DNA from: Flagellimonas sediminis
GTDB taxonomy: Bacteria; Bacteroidota; Bacteroidia; Flavobacteriales; Flavobacteriaceae
DNA length: 64,000 nt
Reading direction: 5' to 3'
Assembly (NCBI RefSeq): GCF_010500845.1
Contig: NZ_JAAAMI010000005.1
Coordinates: 124,001 to 188,000, forward strand
Part shown: piece after piece, positions 25,440 to 34,693 of the stretch
Numbering within the stretch: the first letter of the stretch is position 1
How the letters are laid out: the number at the start of each line of letters is the position of its first letter
Program-made: the position numbers and the translations under genes
Notes under the pieces: generated by a model
Told to the model about the DNA's origin: nothing
The model's database searches: none
What the model saw: only the letters and a program-made list of their open reading frames with translations

Positions 25440-27032
25440 TTATGCATCCGGTTCGTTTGGTTTAAAGGAGACATCCAACCGTTGTACTTTTGGGTATTTC
25501 TCGGGAGTCAACGTAAAAAAGATGTTCACTTCCCCGTTTTCGGTCTGTAGGGGGTAGCGTCCCCGTAGCTGGTTTATGGGGTGCATCTCACCAACGTTTT
25601 TAATGGGACCGGCTTTTTCCAAAACTTCCTGTATCGCAGCCATCCGTTTTTCCCTCGATGTGTCCAAATAAAAATTCTCTGCCAGAATTTGCTCCTCCAA
25701 AGCGGGGTCCCAATGCTGGATCAATTGAGTAATCTGTTCCTGTCGTTCCAATAGCACATCAGAGGCGGGCAGTTTCCGAGGTTGTAGATCGGCAGTCTCG
25801 AACAATAGTTTGCTAAGCTCATTTAACGACCAGGGCGACGTATAGGTAAGGTTGCAAAAAGCCATAATGCCTACACCATACTCGGGGTAAAAGGTGTAGT
25901 TGCTTCCAAATCCCGGCAACGCACCCCCGTGCGAGACCCGTTTTAGGCCATTGCAGTATTCCGTAATGCCCAATCCAAAACCATACCCGCCAAGAACAGG
26001 GCAGTCGTCCCCGTTATAGTCCTTTGCATCGGCGTACAGTCTTGGGAACTGCGGTGTCTGCATTTCGCGTAAGGAACTTCGTTTAATGGGACCGTTGTCA
26101 TCGTCGTTTCGTGGAGGCCATGCCGAAAGGTGAAAACTTACATATTTACTAAAATCGGCTATGGACGTGATGATTCCTCCCATGGCACCAAAAGAGCCGT
26201 CGTGCAGCATGGGTTCCAGTTTCCACTGTTCGTCTTCCCAGCGATACCCGATGGCCAGTTGTTCTTCGGGAATGCCTTCGTATTCCCAATAGGTGTGGTC
26301 CATGCCCAAGGGTTTAAAAATGTTTTGGGTGATATACTCCTGAAAAGGCATCCCGGAAACCAAGGAAACAATATGCCCTAAAAGGGCATACCCGGTATTG
26401 CTGTATTCGAACCCGTACGAAGGAACGTTGGAAAAGGAAATCCCTTCATCCACAAGATCGATCAACATGTGATCGGGTTCGTCCAATTGGCGGTCGCCCC
26501 AGGGATTGTCCTCGGGAAATCCTGCCGTCATGGTCAAAAGATTTTCAATGTCTATGGTCGGTGCATCCTTGGTGAGATAGGTGAGTTTTGACATTTCCGG
26601 AATGTATTTGCTCACGGGATCGTTCAGCGACAGTTTTTCTTCATCCCTGAGTTTCATAATGGCCATTGCGGTAAAACTTTTGGTCATGGAGGCTATTCGA
26701 AAAGCGGATGAGGGCGAAGCGGGAATCTCCTTCTCGAGATTCAGGTATCCGGTGGCAGCCGTAAATACCAATTCGTTGTCCACCACAATACCAAAGGCAA
26801 CACCCGGTAAATGCTCGGCCTTGGCATGCTCTTCTATGGATCGCTGCAGTTCTGGTGCGATTTTTTTGATCTTTTCTATCCGGTCATCGGGCTCAAAAAT
26901 GGGTGCTTTGTACGACTCGGAATAAGAGTGCGCCGGGCTTTCGGTCGTTGTTTCGGTGGTTTGTTTTGTATTGCATGAAAAAAGGATCGTGACCAAACAA
27001 ATGGCGGCAAGTTGATAAAGTAAGTATTTCAT
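25440..27032 (-). CDS. Serine hydrolase of the beta-lactamase class C / PBP family, lipoprotein
   Basis: 530 aa. Lipobox LFSC with Cys20 anchors it in the envelope. The acyl-enzyme motifs are SMTK (Ser115, Lys118), YSN (210-212) and HGG (368-370, in the place of KTG). The C-terminal 110 residues form an extra domain (ITQLIQHWDPALEEQ...). The HGG triad is typical of esterase/peptidase members rather than true AmpC. Substrate unknown. It is followed after 43 nt by a ChbG-like deacetylase gene further upstream on the same strand (27075-27941), suggesting a cluster of exported hydrolases. Confidence 0.88.
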   Translation of the reverse strand: MKYLLYQLAAICLVTILFSCNTKQTTETTTESPAHSYSESYKAPIFEPDDRIEKIKKIAPELQRSIEEHAKAEHLPGVAFGIVVDNELVFTAATGYLNLEKEIPASPSSAFRIASMTKSFTAMAIMKLRDEEKLSLNDPVSKYIPEMSKLTYLTKDAPTIDIENLLTMTAGFPEDNPWGDRQLDEPDHMLIDLVDEGISFSNVPSYGFEYSNTGYALLGHIVSLVSGMPFQEYITQNIFKPLGMDHTYWEYEGIPEEQLAIGYRWEDEQWKLEPMLHDGSFGAMGGIITSIADFSKYVSFHLSAWPPRNDDDNGPIKRSSLREMQTPQFPRLYADAKDYNGDDCPVLGGYGFGLGITEYCNGLKRVSHGGALPGFGSNYTFYPEYGVGIMAFCNLTYTSPWSLNELSKLLFETADLQPRKLPASDVLLERQEQITQLIQHWDPALEEQILAENFYLDTSREKRMAAIQEVLEKAGPIKNVGEMHPINQLRGRYPLQTENGEVNIFFTLTPEKYPKVQRLDVSFKPNEPDA

Positions 27033-27074
27033 TCCTTTTGTGTTAGAAGGTACCTGTTAAAGATAAGATTCATT

Positions 27075-27941
27075 TTAAAATGAATTTTGGGTTTTAATAT
27101 CACCCCAGGTCACCATCTGGATGTTATGCTCTACGAGGGTTGCTTTGGTTTTTTCACTGGTAAAAAAATCAAAGTCCATTTGTCGCCATTCGGCCCCAAA
27201 ATTGGGGTGGTTTATGGCAATGGCCTGCATTTCGGGCTCATCAAAAGCAGGGTGGATCAAGATCAGGTTCAGGCCCGGTTGCAGTTTTTCTAAAATGTGT
27301 TGGTACCCTTGGTTAAACTGGCCTTTTTCAAAATCGGCAATGGCACCCAAATAGGTATGGTCGATCGTCAGGTCGTTGGGACCTATATGGGTTTTAGGGT
27401 CCAGTCCCACCATTTCCATCATCTGTTTGTTGATCAACACGGGGAGTCCATACGCTTCTCCCAACTTTTTGTACACGGTAAAAAAATCGGGGTGGGATCC
27501 CACGCTGTACATGTGGGAGTCTAAATGAGTAGGTCGCAGCCCCATCCGGAGGGCTTTTTCAATTTGGGCCCTCAGTTCTTTTTCCACTTCTTCCGCTGTG
27601 GCCTTTTCACGCAATTGTTCCCTTTTTCTAAAGAAATGTCCGTGCCCGTCCACCAAACCGGGTACTTCCGAAACGGGCAACACGGGACCAAAACGGTAGG
27701 TCTCCCATTCGCAGGTTAGGGTAAGGTGCAGACCCATATCGTATTGTGGGTGATCTTTGGCATACAGGGCCATTTCATGAAACCAAGGGCAGGGCACCAT
27801 AATGCTATAGGAGTTCACCATGCCTTTTTCCAAGGCTTGTATGGTGGCCCGGTTTTCTGCATGGGACAATCCAGCATCATCGGCATGGATCATTAAAAGT
27901 TTGGCCTGGGGATCATAACCCAATTGCTGTGCTGTGTTCAT
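27075..27941 (-). CDS. ChbG/YdjC-type carbohydrate deacetylase
   Basis: 288 aa, no signal peptide, predicted cytoplasmic. The metal site includes HADD (19-22), [16 protein letters not shown] (His and Asp ligands), and further a HLTLTCEWE segment (about 72-80). ChbG removes an acetyl group from chitooligosaccharides, and related enzymes deacetylate other N-acetyl sugars; the substrate here is unknown. It lies between DUF6090 (upstream on the same strand, 30 nt) and the serine hydrolase (43 nt), so co-transcription is likely. Confidence 0.85.
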   Translation of the reverse strand: MNTAQQLGYDPQAKLLMIHADDAGLSHAENRATIQALEKGMVNSYSIMVPCPWFHEMALYAKDHPQYDMGLHLTLTCEWETYRFGPVLPVSEVPGLVDGHGHFFRKREQLREKATAEEVEKELRAQIEKALRMGLRPTHLDSHMYSVGSHPDFFTVYKKLGEAYGLPVLINKQMMEMVGLDPKTHIGPNDLTIDHTYLGAIADFEKGQFNQGYQHILEKLQPGLNLILIHPAFDEPEMQAIAINHPNFGAEWRQMDFDFFTSEKTKATLVEHNIQMVTWGDIKTQNSF

Positions 27942-27970
27942 AGTTCAAGAATGATGACTTTGGAATGTGA

Positions 27971-29017
27971 TCATTGGGCCACAGGAATAAATTCATAGTT
28001 CTTTTCAGAAAGATTAACGATCAGCCGAAATGTTCCTGGTTCCGTGATGATATCCGGGCCAAACCATTCCAGTTGTCCCTTTGGGAAAGTGGTTCCGCCC
28101 CAGTTTACGTTCCAGCTCTTGTTTTCCCTAAACTTAATACCGCCTCCCTTTAAGGTAACTACGGCCTGCCAAATGGCCTGCTTTTCGTCCACCAAGGTTA
28201 GGGGAGTATCATCTACCCAGTTTTGGTTGGAGGTTCCCTGGCCGATGATGCCAATATTTTCATACAGGAGCCTCACCCCGGGATACAGATCGTGAATTTG
28301 GACCATGGAATTGGTGGAGAGTTCATGCAATTGACCCAATTGATTTTTTAAAAATTCCTTTTGTTGGGCCAGTTGCACCAAACCGGACCGGATTTCAGGT
28401 GTTTGCAGCAGGGATTTGGCCTTTTCCCAATCCTTTTGTTTAAAGTAGGCCGTGTCGTTGAGCATCCCCATAAAAAGCGAATACCCAAAGTTGACCGAAG
28501 GGACAGGGAAACCCTCCTTGATCATTATGGCCGAAATGGGTTTGTCATTGGTGGATACATCTGAAGAAGCCAGGGACAGGTAATTGGTCAGGTTCCTTGC
28601 CAACAAGTTTTCATTCTTGTCCTTTGGGTTCACTACCATATTTTGAATATGAAAACCTATGGATGTAGTAAAGGCCCGAGGTTCGGATTCCAAGTAAAAA
28701 AGAAGTCCGGGGATTTGTTCCAAGCGAAGGGAATCCGAAAAGTTGTAGAGGCTATCCGCATACCGTTGTTGCAGGTACAATCCCGCTATATTAAAGTTTA
28801 ATTGTTGGGTTTCCAATTCCAGACCATTGTAAATCTGCTCAATGGTGGCTTGGTAGTTTTCCTTTCGTTTTCGCTCCTCGTTCCAATTATTGATCTGCAA
28901 CGCGATCAAGATCCCGATGACCACCAGTACAATTTCCCTCGTAGCATAAACGAGGTATTTGGTGAACCTATTTTGGGCAAGTAATCGTTGCCTTATGGTG
29001 CGAAAGAATTGGATCAC
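27971..29017 (-). CDS. DUF6090-family membrane protein
   Basis: 348 aa. MIQFFRTIRQRLL followed by a single membrane helix (about 27-43, EIVLVVIGILIALQI) and NNWNEERK, which is the hallmark N-terminus of DUF6090 proteins, abundant in Flavobacteriia and of unknown function. The rest is periplasmic with a long helical stretch and a beta-rich tail. The start codon is GTG at 29017, since the family's N-terminus begins exactly there and no ATG gives it. It runs 30 nt ahead of the ChbG-like gene. Confidence 0.75.
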   Translation of the reverse strand: MIQFFRTIRQRLLAQNRFTKYLVYATREIVLVVIGILIALQINNWNEERKRKENYQATIEQIYNGLELETQQLNFNIAGLYLQQRYADSLYNFSDSLRLEQIPGLLFYLESEPRAFTTSIGFHIQNMVVNPKDKNENLLARNLTNYLSLASSDVSTNDKPISAIMIKEGFPVPSVNFGYSLFMGMLNDTAYFKQKDWEKAKSLLQTPEIRSGLVQLAQQKEFLKNQLGQLHELSTNSMVQIHDLYPGVRLLYENIGIIGQGTSNQNWVDDTPLTLVDEKQAIWQAVVTLKGGGIKFRENKSWNVNWGGTTFPKGQLEWFGPDIITEPGTFRLIVNLSEKNYEFIPVAQ

Positions 29018-29067
29018 GCGAGGTTGGTTTCCCTAAATATATGATTTTTATGAATTTAGGGGATAAA

Positions 29068-29097
29068 AAAAGCCAGTAACAAGAGCTACTGGCTTTT
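29068..29097 (-). terminator. Terminator downstream of the amidohydrolase gene
   Basis: Stem AAAGCCAGTA / TACTGGCTTT (29068-29097), with the A-run at 29065-29070 reading as U on the minus strand. It separates the amidohydrolase (stop at 29117) from DUF6090. Confidence 0.75.
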
Positions 29098-29116
29098 ATG
29101 GGTTGGTTTGAAGACG

Positions 29117-31162
29117 TTATTCCTTTACTTCGGGTTTTTCGGTGAAAGGGGTAATGCCAAATTCAGGATAAACTTCGGTAGGGTAGTAGAACGTACCGCC
29201 CTTGCTCACCATTCCAATGGTCTTGATCGCCTTGATGTCTTCCACGGGATTGCCGGGCACCAAGAAAAAGTCGGCCAACTTGCCGGGTTCCAAGGTTCCC
29301 AAATCCGCTTGGCCAAGGTATTGGGCCATGTCGTAGGTGGCACGTTTCAACACTTCGCCATTGGTGAATCCCAATTGGTCCACATATAGTTCCAATTCGC
29401 GGTGCAGGTTAAAGGCGCCGCCCAAATCAGTTCCGGGTACAATAAAGATGCCTTTGTCCTTCATTAGTTGCAGGGTCTCCACAATTTTATTGTAGGCTTC
29501 GCGATACGCTTTGTCCTCTTCGGCATCGGCAATCTGCGCCATGGCCACTTTCAGTCCCCGTTGGGCATTGGGGGGCATATGATCTACATAATCCTCGGAA
29601 CCCGGGGAAACCTCCCCGTTGCGGGAAAGCATCAATTTTTCATGAATGGACAAGGTAGGGTCAATGGCGGTTTCGTTTTTCAAGAAGAGATCAAGGGTCT
29701 CCTGTACTTTGGGACTGTTGAGGTCCAAACCGGGAAAACGTTTCATGGCAGTTAACCGTAGCAGCGTACGAGTATCCTCTTCGGGCTGCAACACCCAACC
29801 GAGCATGGTCTGGTTGATGTGGGTCATTTCGTCAAACCCTGCCTTAAGCATGGCGTTGGCATTGGAAAATGCAGGTACGTGCCCAGTGACGAACAGGCCT
29901 TTTTCGTGGGCCTTTTTTACAATGGCCGGGGCCCAATCGCCGTTCATACTGTTGTAAAGTTTTACGCCATAATAGCCCAAGCTGTCATAGGTATCCACGG
30001 CGGCCAAGGCTTCGGCCTCGCTGGTAACCACAATACCGTTGTTGGCGTTGTACTGGCTCTTTCCTTCAATAAAGCCCAAACGGGTAATGCGGGGTCCGGC
30101 CAAAACACCCTTTTCAATTTTGTCGATAAGGTCGGCCAGCACCTCGTTGTCGTTCCCCATATCGCGGAAGGAGGTCACCCCTGCCAATACGTTCAGCAAA
30201 GCACCGTTGTCACCGGAGTGGGCATGCATTTCGTACAGACCGGGAACCAAAGTGCCGCCATTGCCGGCAATCACCACTTCATTGTCGCCAGAGGCATCGG
30301 TCGCTTCAATGGCAGCGATCTTGTCGCCTTCCACCACCACGGAAACGGGGTCGGAAACGATCATATTCTTGGCATCGAACACATGCACGTTCTGGATGCG
30401 CACCTTTTTGCCATAGTTATGGGCGTATTGTTTCTGAAGGGTCTCGTAGCGTTGGGTGGAATAGTTTTCTGCAAGTTCCCGCATATCCTTTTCCACATTT
30501 TCATATCCTTCACGGATCAGGATGAACCTTGGGGTGATGGCCGCAAAGAAGCGTTGATCGCCATCCAGGATAAAATAGGAAGGGTTCAGGTCAGCTCCGG
30601 TAAGGGCGTAGGTGGTCAAGGACAGTTCTCCATCCCCGGAAAGTTTAGGGATCAGGAGGTCTTCCATCTTGGTCAGTTTCAGGTTGCCGGCAGGCAATAC
30701 CGGCAGGGTATTCTCGGGAGCATCCAACAGCAAACGGGCCGCCAAAACAGTAGAGTAGGGGCTGCCAAATTGGTTTACGTACAGTTGGGGAGCGGTAACG
30801 GTGGTGGAACCAGTTCCCGTGGCATCGGTCCAAGAGGCATTTTCGCCTTCCAACGAAAAATGTTCATCCACGGCATTGCCAAAAGTGGTGTTCCCGGTAA
30901 TTTTCCAATCGATGGGATAGCCTTCGGGATTCAGGACGATGGTTTCCTTCACCGTTGGGCCACGGCCATTGTTCTTAAAATCGTAGTCGACGTTGATGGT
31001 GTCCCCTACGGTGTTCGTCTTCAGGTACCCCACCTTGTTCTCACCGATGATCACGGTATAGCTTTCATCCCCTTGGTAGTTGGCCAGGGATGAAACGGTT
31101 TCTTTTTTACAGGATTGGATTGCCAAAACGGTCATGGCAATCACCAAAAATCGAATCTTCAT
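29117..31162 (-). CDS. Amidohydrolase-family lipoprotein with extra N-terminal domain
   Basis: 681 aa. Lipoprotein leader ending IQSC (Cys18), followed by CKKE, a charged start often seen on exported Bacteroidota lipoproteins. Residues about 20-240 form a beta-rich domain not found in minimal amidohydrolases (GENKVGYLKTNTVG, HFSLEGENASW). The amidohydrolase barrel follows from about 255: MHAH (His313, His315), GVKLYN, GHVPAF, MTHINQ and PGTDLGG supply the metal ligands. Related proteins hydrolyse cyclic imides, prolidase- or imidazolonepropionase-like substrates; the exact one is unknown. Monocistronic, with terminators on both sides. Confidence 0.85.
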   Translation of the reverse strand: MKIRFLVIAMTVLAIQSCKKETVSSLANYQGDESYTVIIGENKVGYLKTNTVGDTINVDYDFKNNGRGPTVKETIVLNPEGYPIDWKITGNTTFGNAVDEHFSLEGENASWTDATGTGSTTVTAPQLYVNQFGSPYSTVLAARLLLDAPENTLPVLPAGNLKLTKMEDLLIPKLSGDGELSLTTYALTGADLNPSYFILDGDQRFFAAITPRFILIREGYENVEKDMRELAENYSTQRYETLQKQYAHNYGKKVRIQNVHVFDAKNMIVSDPVSVVVEGDKIAAIEATDASGDNEVVIAGNGGTLVPGLYEMHAHSGDNGALLNVLAGVTSFRDMGNDNEVLADLIDKIEKGVLAGPRITRLGFIEGKSQYNANNGIVVTSEAEALAAVDTYDSLGYYGVKLYNSMNGDWAPAIVKKAHEKGLFVTGHVPAFSNANAMLKAGFDEMTHINQTMLGWVLQPEEDTRTLLRLTAMKRFPGLDLNSPKVQETLDLFLKNETAIDPTLSIHEKLMLSRNGEVSPGSEDYVDHMPPNAQRGLKVAMAQIADAEEDKAYREAYNKIVETLQLMKDKGIFIVPGTDLGGAFNLHRELELYVDQLGFTNGEVLKRATYDMAQYLGQADLGTLEPGKLADFFLVPGNPVEDIKAIKTIGMVSKGGTFYYPTEVYPEFGITPFTEKPEVKE

Positions 31163-31261
31163 GTGGTTGGTTTTATTAAAGGCATCAAGGTAACGATTTC
31201 TAACCTATTTTGGGTGATGGAGTCGTTAAGATATTCCGTGTTCTGTCTGTTGATGGGCCAC

Positions 31262-31302
31262 AAAAAACCCCAGCGCCACTGGTACGTTGGCAACTGGGGT
31301 TT
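31262..31302 (-). terminator. Terminator of the dioxygenase gene
   Basis: Stem AAACCCCAG ... CTGGGGTTT at 31265-31302 with a long loop, followed on the minus strand by TTTTTTG (A-run at 31262-31267). It is 80 nt beyond the stop at 31382. Confidence 0.65.
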
Positions 31303-31381
31303 CCATCATCAATCAAAAAAGAAGGTAATCATCGCACATCAGGATTACCTGATCTGCGATTTGAATGTTATAATTAATGCT

Positions 31382-32263
31382 TTATGCAATCCGAAGGGAC
31401 ATCATACTAATAGATCCGCCAACGGTTTTGTCATTGAAAAGTTCCACTTCCTCTTTTTTGTCCTTCAAGGCGAGGGTGTACAGTAGGGGCAAATAGTGCT
31501 CCGGGGTGGGAATGGACATGGCAAAACTGCTTCCTTGCTTGTGATAGTGGATAAGGGCATCGTGATTGCCGTCCAAAATGAAATTCCTCATCTTGTCATT
31601 GGCTTCTTGGGCCCAATCCCAGGCATAGGTATCGTTCAACTTTTGCCATGCTACGCGACGCAGGTTGTGCACCACGTTACCGCTGCCCGCGATCAATACC
31701 CCTTTATGTCGAAGGCGCTCCAATTGTTGGGCGAGCTCATAGTGGTACTGTGGGTCTTTGGTGTAGTCCAAACTCAATTGGATCACAGGAACATCGGCAT
31801 CGGGATACATGTGTTTGATCACGCTCCAGGCCCCATGGTCCAATCCCCAATGATGGTCTAGTTCCACTTCGGTCTTGGTGATGATGTCCTTGGTCTCTTG
31901 CGCCATTTCGGGACTGCCGGGTGCGGGATATTGCACGTCGAACAACGCTTGCGGAAAGCCACCAAAATCATGGATGGTAGGTGGGTTTTGCATGGCCGTT
32001 ACCTTGGTGCCACGCGTTTCCCAGTGGGCTGAAACACAAAGGATAACCTTGGGCTTGGCCACTTCCTTGCCCAGTTTGCGGAAAGAGGATACAAATTCGT
32101 TTTCCTCAATGGCATTCATGGGGCTACCGTGTCCCAAAAAGAGCACGGGCATCTTTTCGGAAAGGGGCAGGCTCTGATCGAGCGACCGTAATGTGCTTAA
32201 ATTGTTCATGGTAGTGGTTAAAGGTACAATTCCCAAGATTTTGATAAACTCCTTTCTGTTCAT
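31382..32263 (-). CDS. LigB/YgiD-type extradiol ring-cleavage dioxygenase
   Basis: 293 aa from an ATG at 32263. Contains FLGHGSPMNA, the GHG(S/A)P motif with a zinc/iron ligand His, plus further LDHHWGLDHGAW with His ligands and GSGNVVHNLR. This is the 4,5-DOPA dioxygenase extradiol (YgiD) family, which cleaves catechols such as L-DOPA. The segment MNRKEFIKILGIVPLTTTMN ahead of the core looks like a short leader, as in Tat or membrane-anchored exported forms, rather than catalytic sequence; whether it is exported is uncertain. It follows the YceI gene (66 nt, terminator between) on the same strand. Confidence 0.82.
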   Translation of the reverse strand: MNRKEFIKILGIVPLTTTMNNLSTLRSLDQSLPLSEKMPVLFLGHGSPMNAIEENEFVSSFRKLGKEVAKPKVILCVSAHWETRGTKVTAMQNPPTIHDFGGFPQALFDVQYPAPGSPEMAQETKDIITKTEVELDHHWGLDHGAWSVIKHMYPDADVPVIQLSLDYTKDPQYHYELAQQLERLRHKGVLIAGSGNVVHNLRRVAWQKLNDTYAWDWAQEANDKMRNFILDGNHDALIHYHKQGSSFAMSIPTPEHYLPLLYTLALKDKKEEVELFNDKTVGGSISMMSLRIA

Positions 32264-32275
32264 GAAGGGAACTTT

Positions 32276-32306
32276 AAAAAGCCCGGACCCCTTTCGGAAC
32301 CCGGGC
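32276..32306 (-). terminator. Terminator of the YceI gene
   Basis: GC-rich stem GCCCGG / CCGGGC (32281-32306) with an inner imperfect pairing, followed on the minus strand by UUUUU (32276-32280). It suggests that YgiD is transcribed mostly by read-through or from its own promoter. Confidence 0.7.
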
Positions 32307-32328
32307 AACTGGTACACAATAATTACGC

Positions 32329-32853
32329 CTAGGCCTTTACAAACTGAACCTCGGCGGCAATTTTCACTTCATCGCTTACCAAAACACCACCGGTTTCCAG
32401 TGCGGCATTCCAGTTGAGACCGAAATCCTTGCGATTGATCTTTCCTTCAAAGGAGAACCCGGCCTTTTCATTGCCATAGGGATCTTTCATGAACCCACCG
32501 AACTCCACTTCGAGTTCCACGGATTTGGTGATGCCTTTGATCGTAAGGTTCCCGATCAGGGTATATTCCCCATCATCCGTTTTGGTGATGCCAGTACTTT
32601 CAAATTTCAATTCGGGATAAGTTTCCACTTCAAAGAAATCGGCACTCTTCAAATGTCCGTCCCTATCGGCGTTATTGGTGAAAACGGATGTGGCATCCAC
32701 CGTTGCGGTGATTTTGGAGGTTTCAAAATCGTCCCCCTCGATTTTTGCATTGAACTTGGTAAAGGATCCCTTTACGTTTGAGATCATCAGGTGCTTTACC
32801 TTAAAGGTCAATTCGCTATGGGTTGGGTCTAAATTCCAAATGGTTGTTGACAT
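32329..32853 (-). CDS. YceI-family polyisoprenoid-binding-like protein
   Basis: 174 aa from an ATG at 32853, starting MSTTIWNLDPTHSELTFKVK, the typical YceI beta-barrel opening (DPTHS). No signal peptide, unlike periplasmic E. coli YceI, so it is predicted cytoplasmic. The eight-stranded lipocalin-like barrel binds polyisoprenoids or similar lipids in structural studies; its role is usually stress- or alkaline-induced. It lies 87 nt after the AraC gene. A 21-bp AraC-type direct repeat is placed at its upstream flank (32918-32950), so regulation by the adjacent AraC protein is likely. Confidence 0.88.
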   Translation of the reverse strand: MSTTIWNLDPTHSELTFKVKHLMISNVKGSFTKFNAKIEGDDFETSKITATVDATSVFTNNADRDGHLKSADFFEVETYPELKFESTGITKTDDGEYTLIGNLTIKGITKSVELEVEFGGFMKDPYGNEKAGFSFEGKINRKDFGLNWNAALETGGVLVSDEVKIAAEVQFVKA

Positions 32854-32884
32854 TGTTTTACTTTTTATGGTTTTAATGATGGTA

Positions 32885-32950
32885 CAAAGATCCCGCAAGA
32901 AAGGGAGCAGGGGGTAATACCATTTGGAAGAAGGGTTGTACTATTTGGAA
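32885..32950 (-). promoter_or_regulatory. Putative AraC-type operator and promoter of the YceI gene
   Basis: TACCATTTGGAA (32918-32929) and TACTATTTGGAA (32939-32950) form a direct repeat at exactly 21 bp; the second overlaps the AraC stop codon. A minus-strand -7-like box GATCTTTG (one mismatch) is at 32885-32892, 32 nt upstream of the YceI start, and there is no TTG at the normal -33 place. The layout matches that seen at 1235-1293 and 35709-35772. Repeat seen; function inferred. Confidence 0.5.
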
Positions 32951-33768
32951 ATGAGCTGTTTCATCTCGTTTCGGAAGTCGGAAGGGGTCTGGCCGGTCTT
33001 GCGTTTAAAGACTTTGGAGAAGTAGGCTTTTTCGTTGTAGCCCAGTTCAAAACCGATTTCGGCAATGGTCCTGTTGGTATTGATGAGCAGGTTTTTGGCC
33101 TCGGTCAATTTGCGGGTCTCGATGATTTCCCCTACACTTTGCTGCATCACTTCCTGGCAGATGAGGTTGAGGTTACGCTCGCTCATGAACAGTTTTTCGG
33201 CATAAAACGAGATTTTTTCAGGCCTTCTAAAATTTTCCTCTAAAATGCGCAAAAAATTGGCGTAGGTCTGGGAATGGGCATTGCTCGATTCCTGCTCGGA
33301 ATCTTCTGGCTTTTCATTGTAGACCATGGTGAGTAGGGTATTCAGCAATTGTTTGATGATGGACAGGTTAGGGTTGGGTCGCTGTACCTCGTCATGCATC
33401 ATCTCGCAAAGGGAGGTGAGCCTTCCAAAGCAACGGTTGGTGGGCAGGGTGATGTTGGCCCTGTTATGAAAGTAGCCATACAGATTAAAAATGGTCTCTG
33501 ACATAAACTCGCTTCGGAACCGGATGACCCAAAGGTCGCATTTGCCTTCATGCAACTGTGGTCGGAGCAGGTGCGGTTTGCCCTGGGTAACAAAACTCAC
33601 GAACGGGGCATAGACCGTTTCATCATCAAAATCGATAAAATGGGAGATTTTCCCTTCCACCCCAATGATCAGTTCCTCAAAATCGTGGATGTGCGGTTCA
33701 ATGCTTTGGCTTTCCATGGCCTTGGCATCTTTGGCTGTAAATCGGAAAATTTTGAAGAGTTCCTGCAC
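32941..33768 (-). CDS. AraC-family transcriptional regulator
   Basis: 275 aa. Cupin-like N-terminal sensor (HIHDFEELIIGVEGKISHFIDF, about 27-48) and two C-terminal helix-turn-helix units at about 180-270 (AEIGFELGYNEKAYFSKVFKRKTG, the classic second HTH). The start is a GTG at 33768, where the MQELFKIFRF opening conserved in such proteins begins; an ATG at 33717 would remove the first 17 residues. A minus-strand -7 box TAGTTTTG is at 33800-33807. The direct repeat at its 3' end, before YceI, is its likely binding site. Confidence 0.88.
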   Translation of the reverse strand: MQELFKIFRFTAKDAKAMESQSIEPHIHDFEELIIGVEGKISHFIDFDDETVYAPFVSFVTQGKPHLLRPQLHEGKCDLWVIRFRSEFMSETIFNLYGYFHNRANITLPTNRCFGRLTSLCEMMHDEVQRPNPNLSIIKQLLNTLLTMVYNEKPEDSEQESSNAHSQTYANFLRILEENFRRPEKISFYAEKLFMSERNLNLICQEVMQQSVGEIIETRKLTEAKNLLINTNRTIAEIGFELGYNEKAYFSKVFKRKTGQTPSDFRNEMKQLISK

Positions 33769-33799
33769 AGTTTTGGGCTTTCATGAGACAAGATAGCTA

Positions 33800-33807
33800 C
33801 AAAACTA
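33800..33807 (-). promoter_or_regulatory. -7 box of the AraC gene at 33768
   Basis: Minus strand reads TAGTTTTG, exact TAnnTTTG, 32 nt upstream of the GTG at 33768. No TTG at 19 nt, so the -33 part is unclear. Confidence 0.45.
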
Positions 33808-33843
33808 AGCAAAAATAGGGTCAACATTCCTGTGTCGTGATTG

Positions 33844-34665
33844 TCAGTGCCCAGCTTCTGCCAATGCGGCGGTAGGGGTGTACCCAAAATGTCTTTTAAA
33901 CGCATACGAAAAATGCGACAGGTTTTCAAACCCTGTTTCGAGGTAGACTTCAACAGGTTTCCGATTTTTCTTGGACAATTGGTAATGGGCCAGTTCCAAA
34001 CGTTTTTGGGTAAGCCAACGTTGCGGGGTGGTGTGGAACACTTTGTGGAAATCCCGTTTAAAAGTGGTCAGACTCCTGCCGGTCAAATAACTGAACTTTT
34101 CCAGCGGCATGTTGAACATGAAATTCCTTTCCATAAAAGTGGCCAGGTCAATTTTGTGGGGTTCCTCAAAATTGGCCAAAACATCGTCGATGCCCATATC
34201 TAGGGTTCTCAGGATGGAAATGGCCTCGGTAATCTTCAAGGAAGCGATGTTTTCGGGGAATTCTTCCTCCTGCATATCAAAATAGGGAATCAAGGATGCC
34301 AAACAGCTTTTCAATAAGGGATGGCTCCCGAAACGGACGATTTTGGGTGTGGAGACCACCTTTGGTTTCACATCCAGTTGGGCATAAAAGTCCCTAAGCC
34401 TGTCCGTGGAAAGGTGCATCACTACCGATTTATGGGGGAGGCCGTCCTTGGGATAGTTGATGATCGTAGCCAGTTGATTTCTGGGAATCAGGAAGATGTC
34501 CCCTGGCTTGAACACGTGGCTTTCATCCGCCTGTATGATCTTTGTTTCCCCTGAAATGAACCACACAAGCATATGGTGGTCAAATACCACTTCCGTTTTG
34601 AAGAGCCTGTCCTCATAGGATGAAAGCTTGATATCGGGTGTTATGTATTTTAACTGATAGTCCAT
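33844..34665 (-). CDS. AraC-family transcriptional regulator (second)
   Basis: 273 aa, no cupin metal motif but an N-terminal beta-rich effector part (FKPGDIFLIPRNQLATI, about 47-63) and a C-terminal AraC HTH pair (VYLETGFENLSHFSYAFKRHFGYTPT, about 240-265). It follows the SDR gene by 28 nt on the same strand, so it is likely the dedicated regulator of that SDR, in the same arrangement as the SDR/AraC pair at the left edge. ATG start at 34665. Confidence 0.88.
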   Translation of the reverse strand: MDYQLKYITPDIKLSSYEDRLFKTEVVFDHHMLVWFISGETKIIQADESHVFKPGDIFLIPRNQLATIINYPKDGLPHKSVVMHLSTDRLRDFYAQLDVKPKVVSTPKIVRFGSHPLLKSCLASLIPYFDMQEEEFPENIASLKITEAISILRTLDMGIDDVLANFEEPHKIDLATFMERNFMFNMPLEKFSYLTGRSLTTFKRDFHKVFHTTPQRWLTQKRLELAHYQLSKKNRKPVEVYLETGFENLSHFSYAFKRHFGYTPTAALAEAGH

Positions 34666-34693
34666 ATGCCTGTGCAGTGTAAAGGTAGCAATA

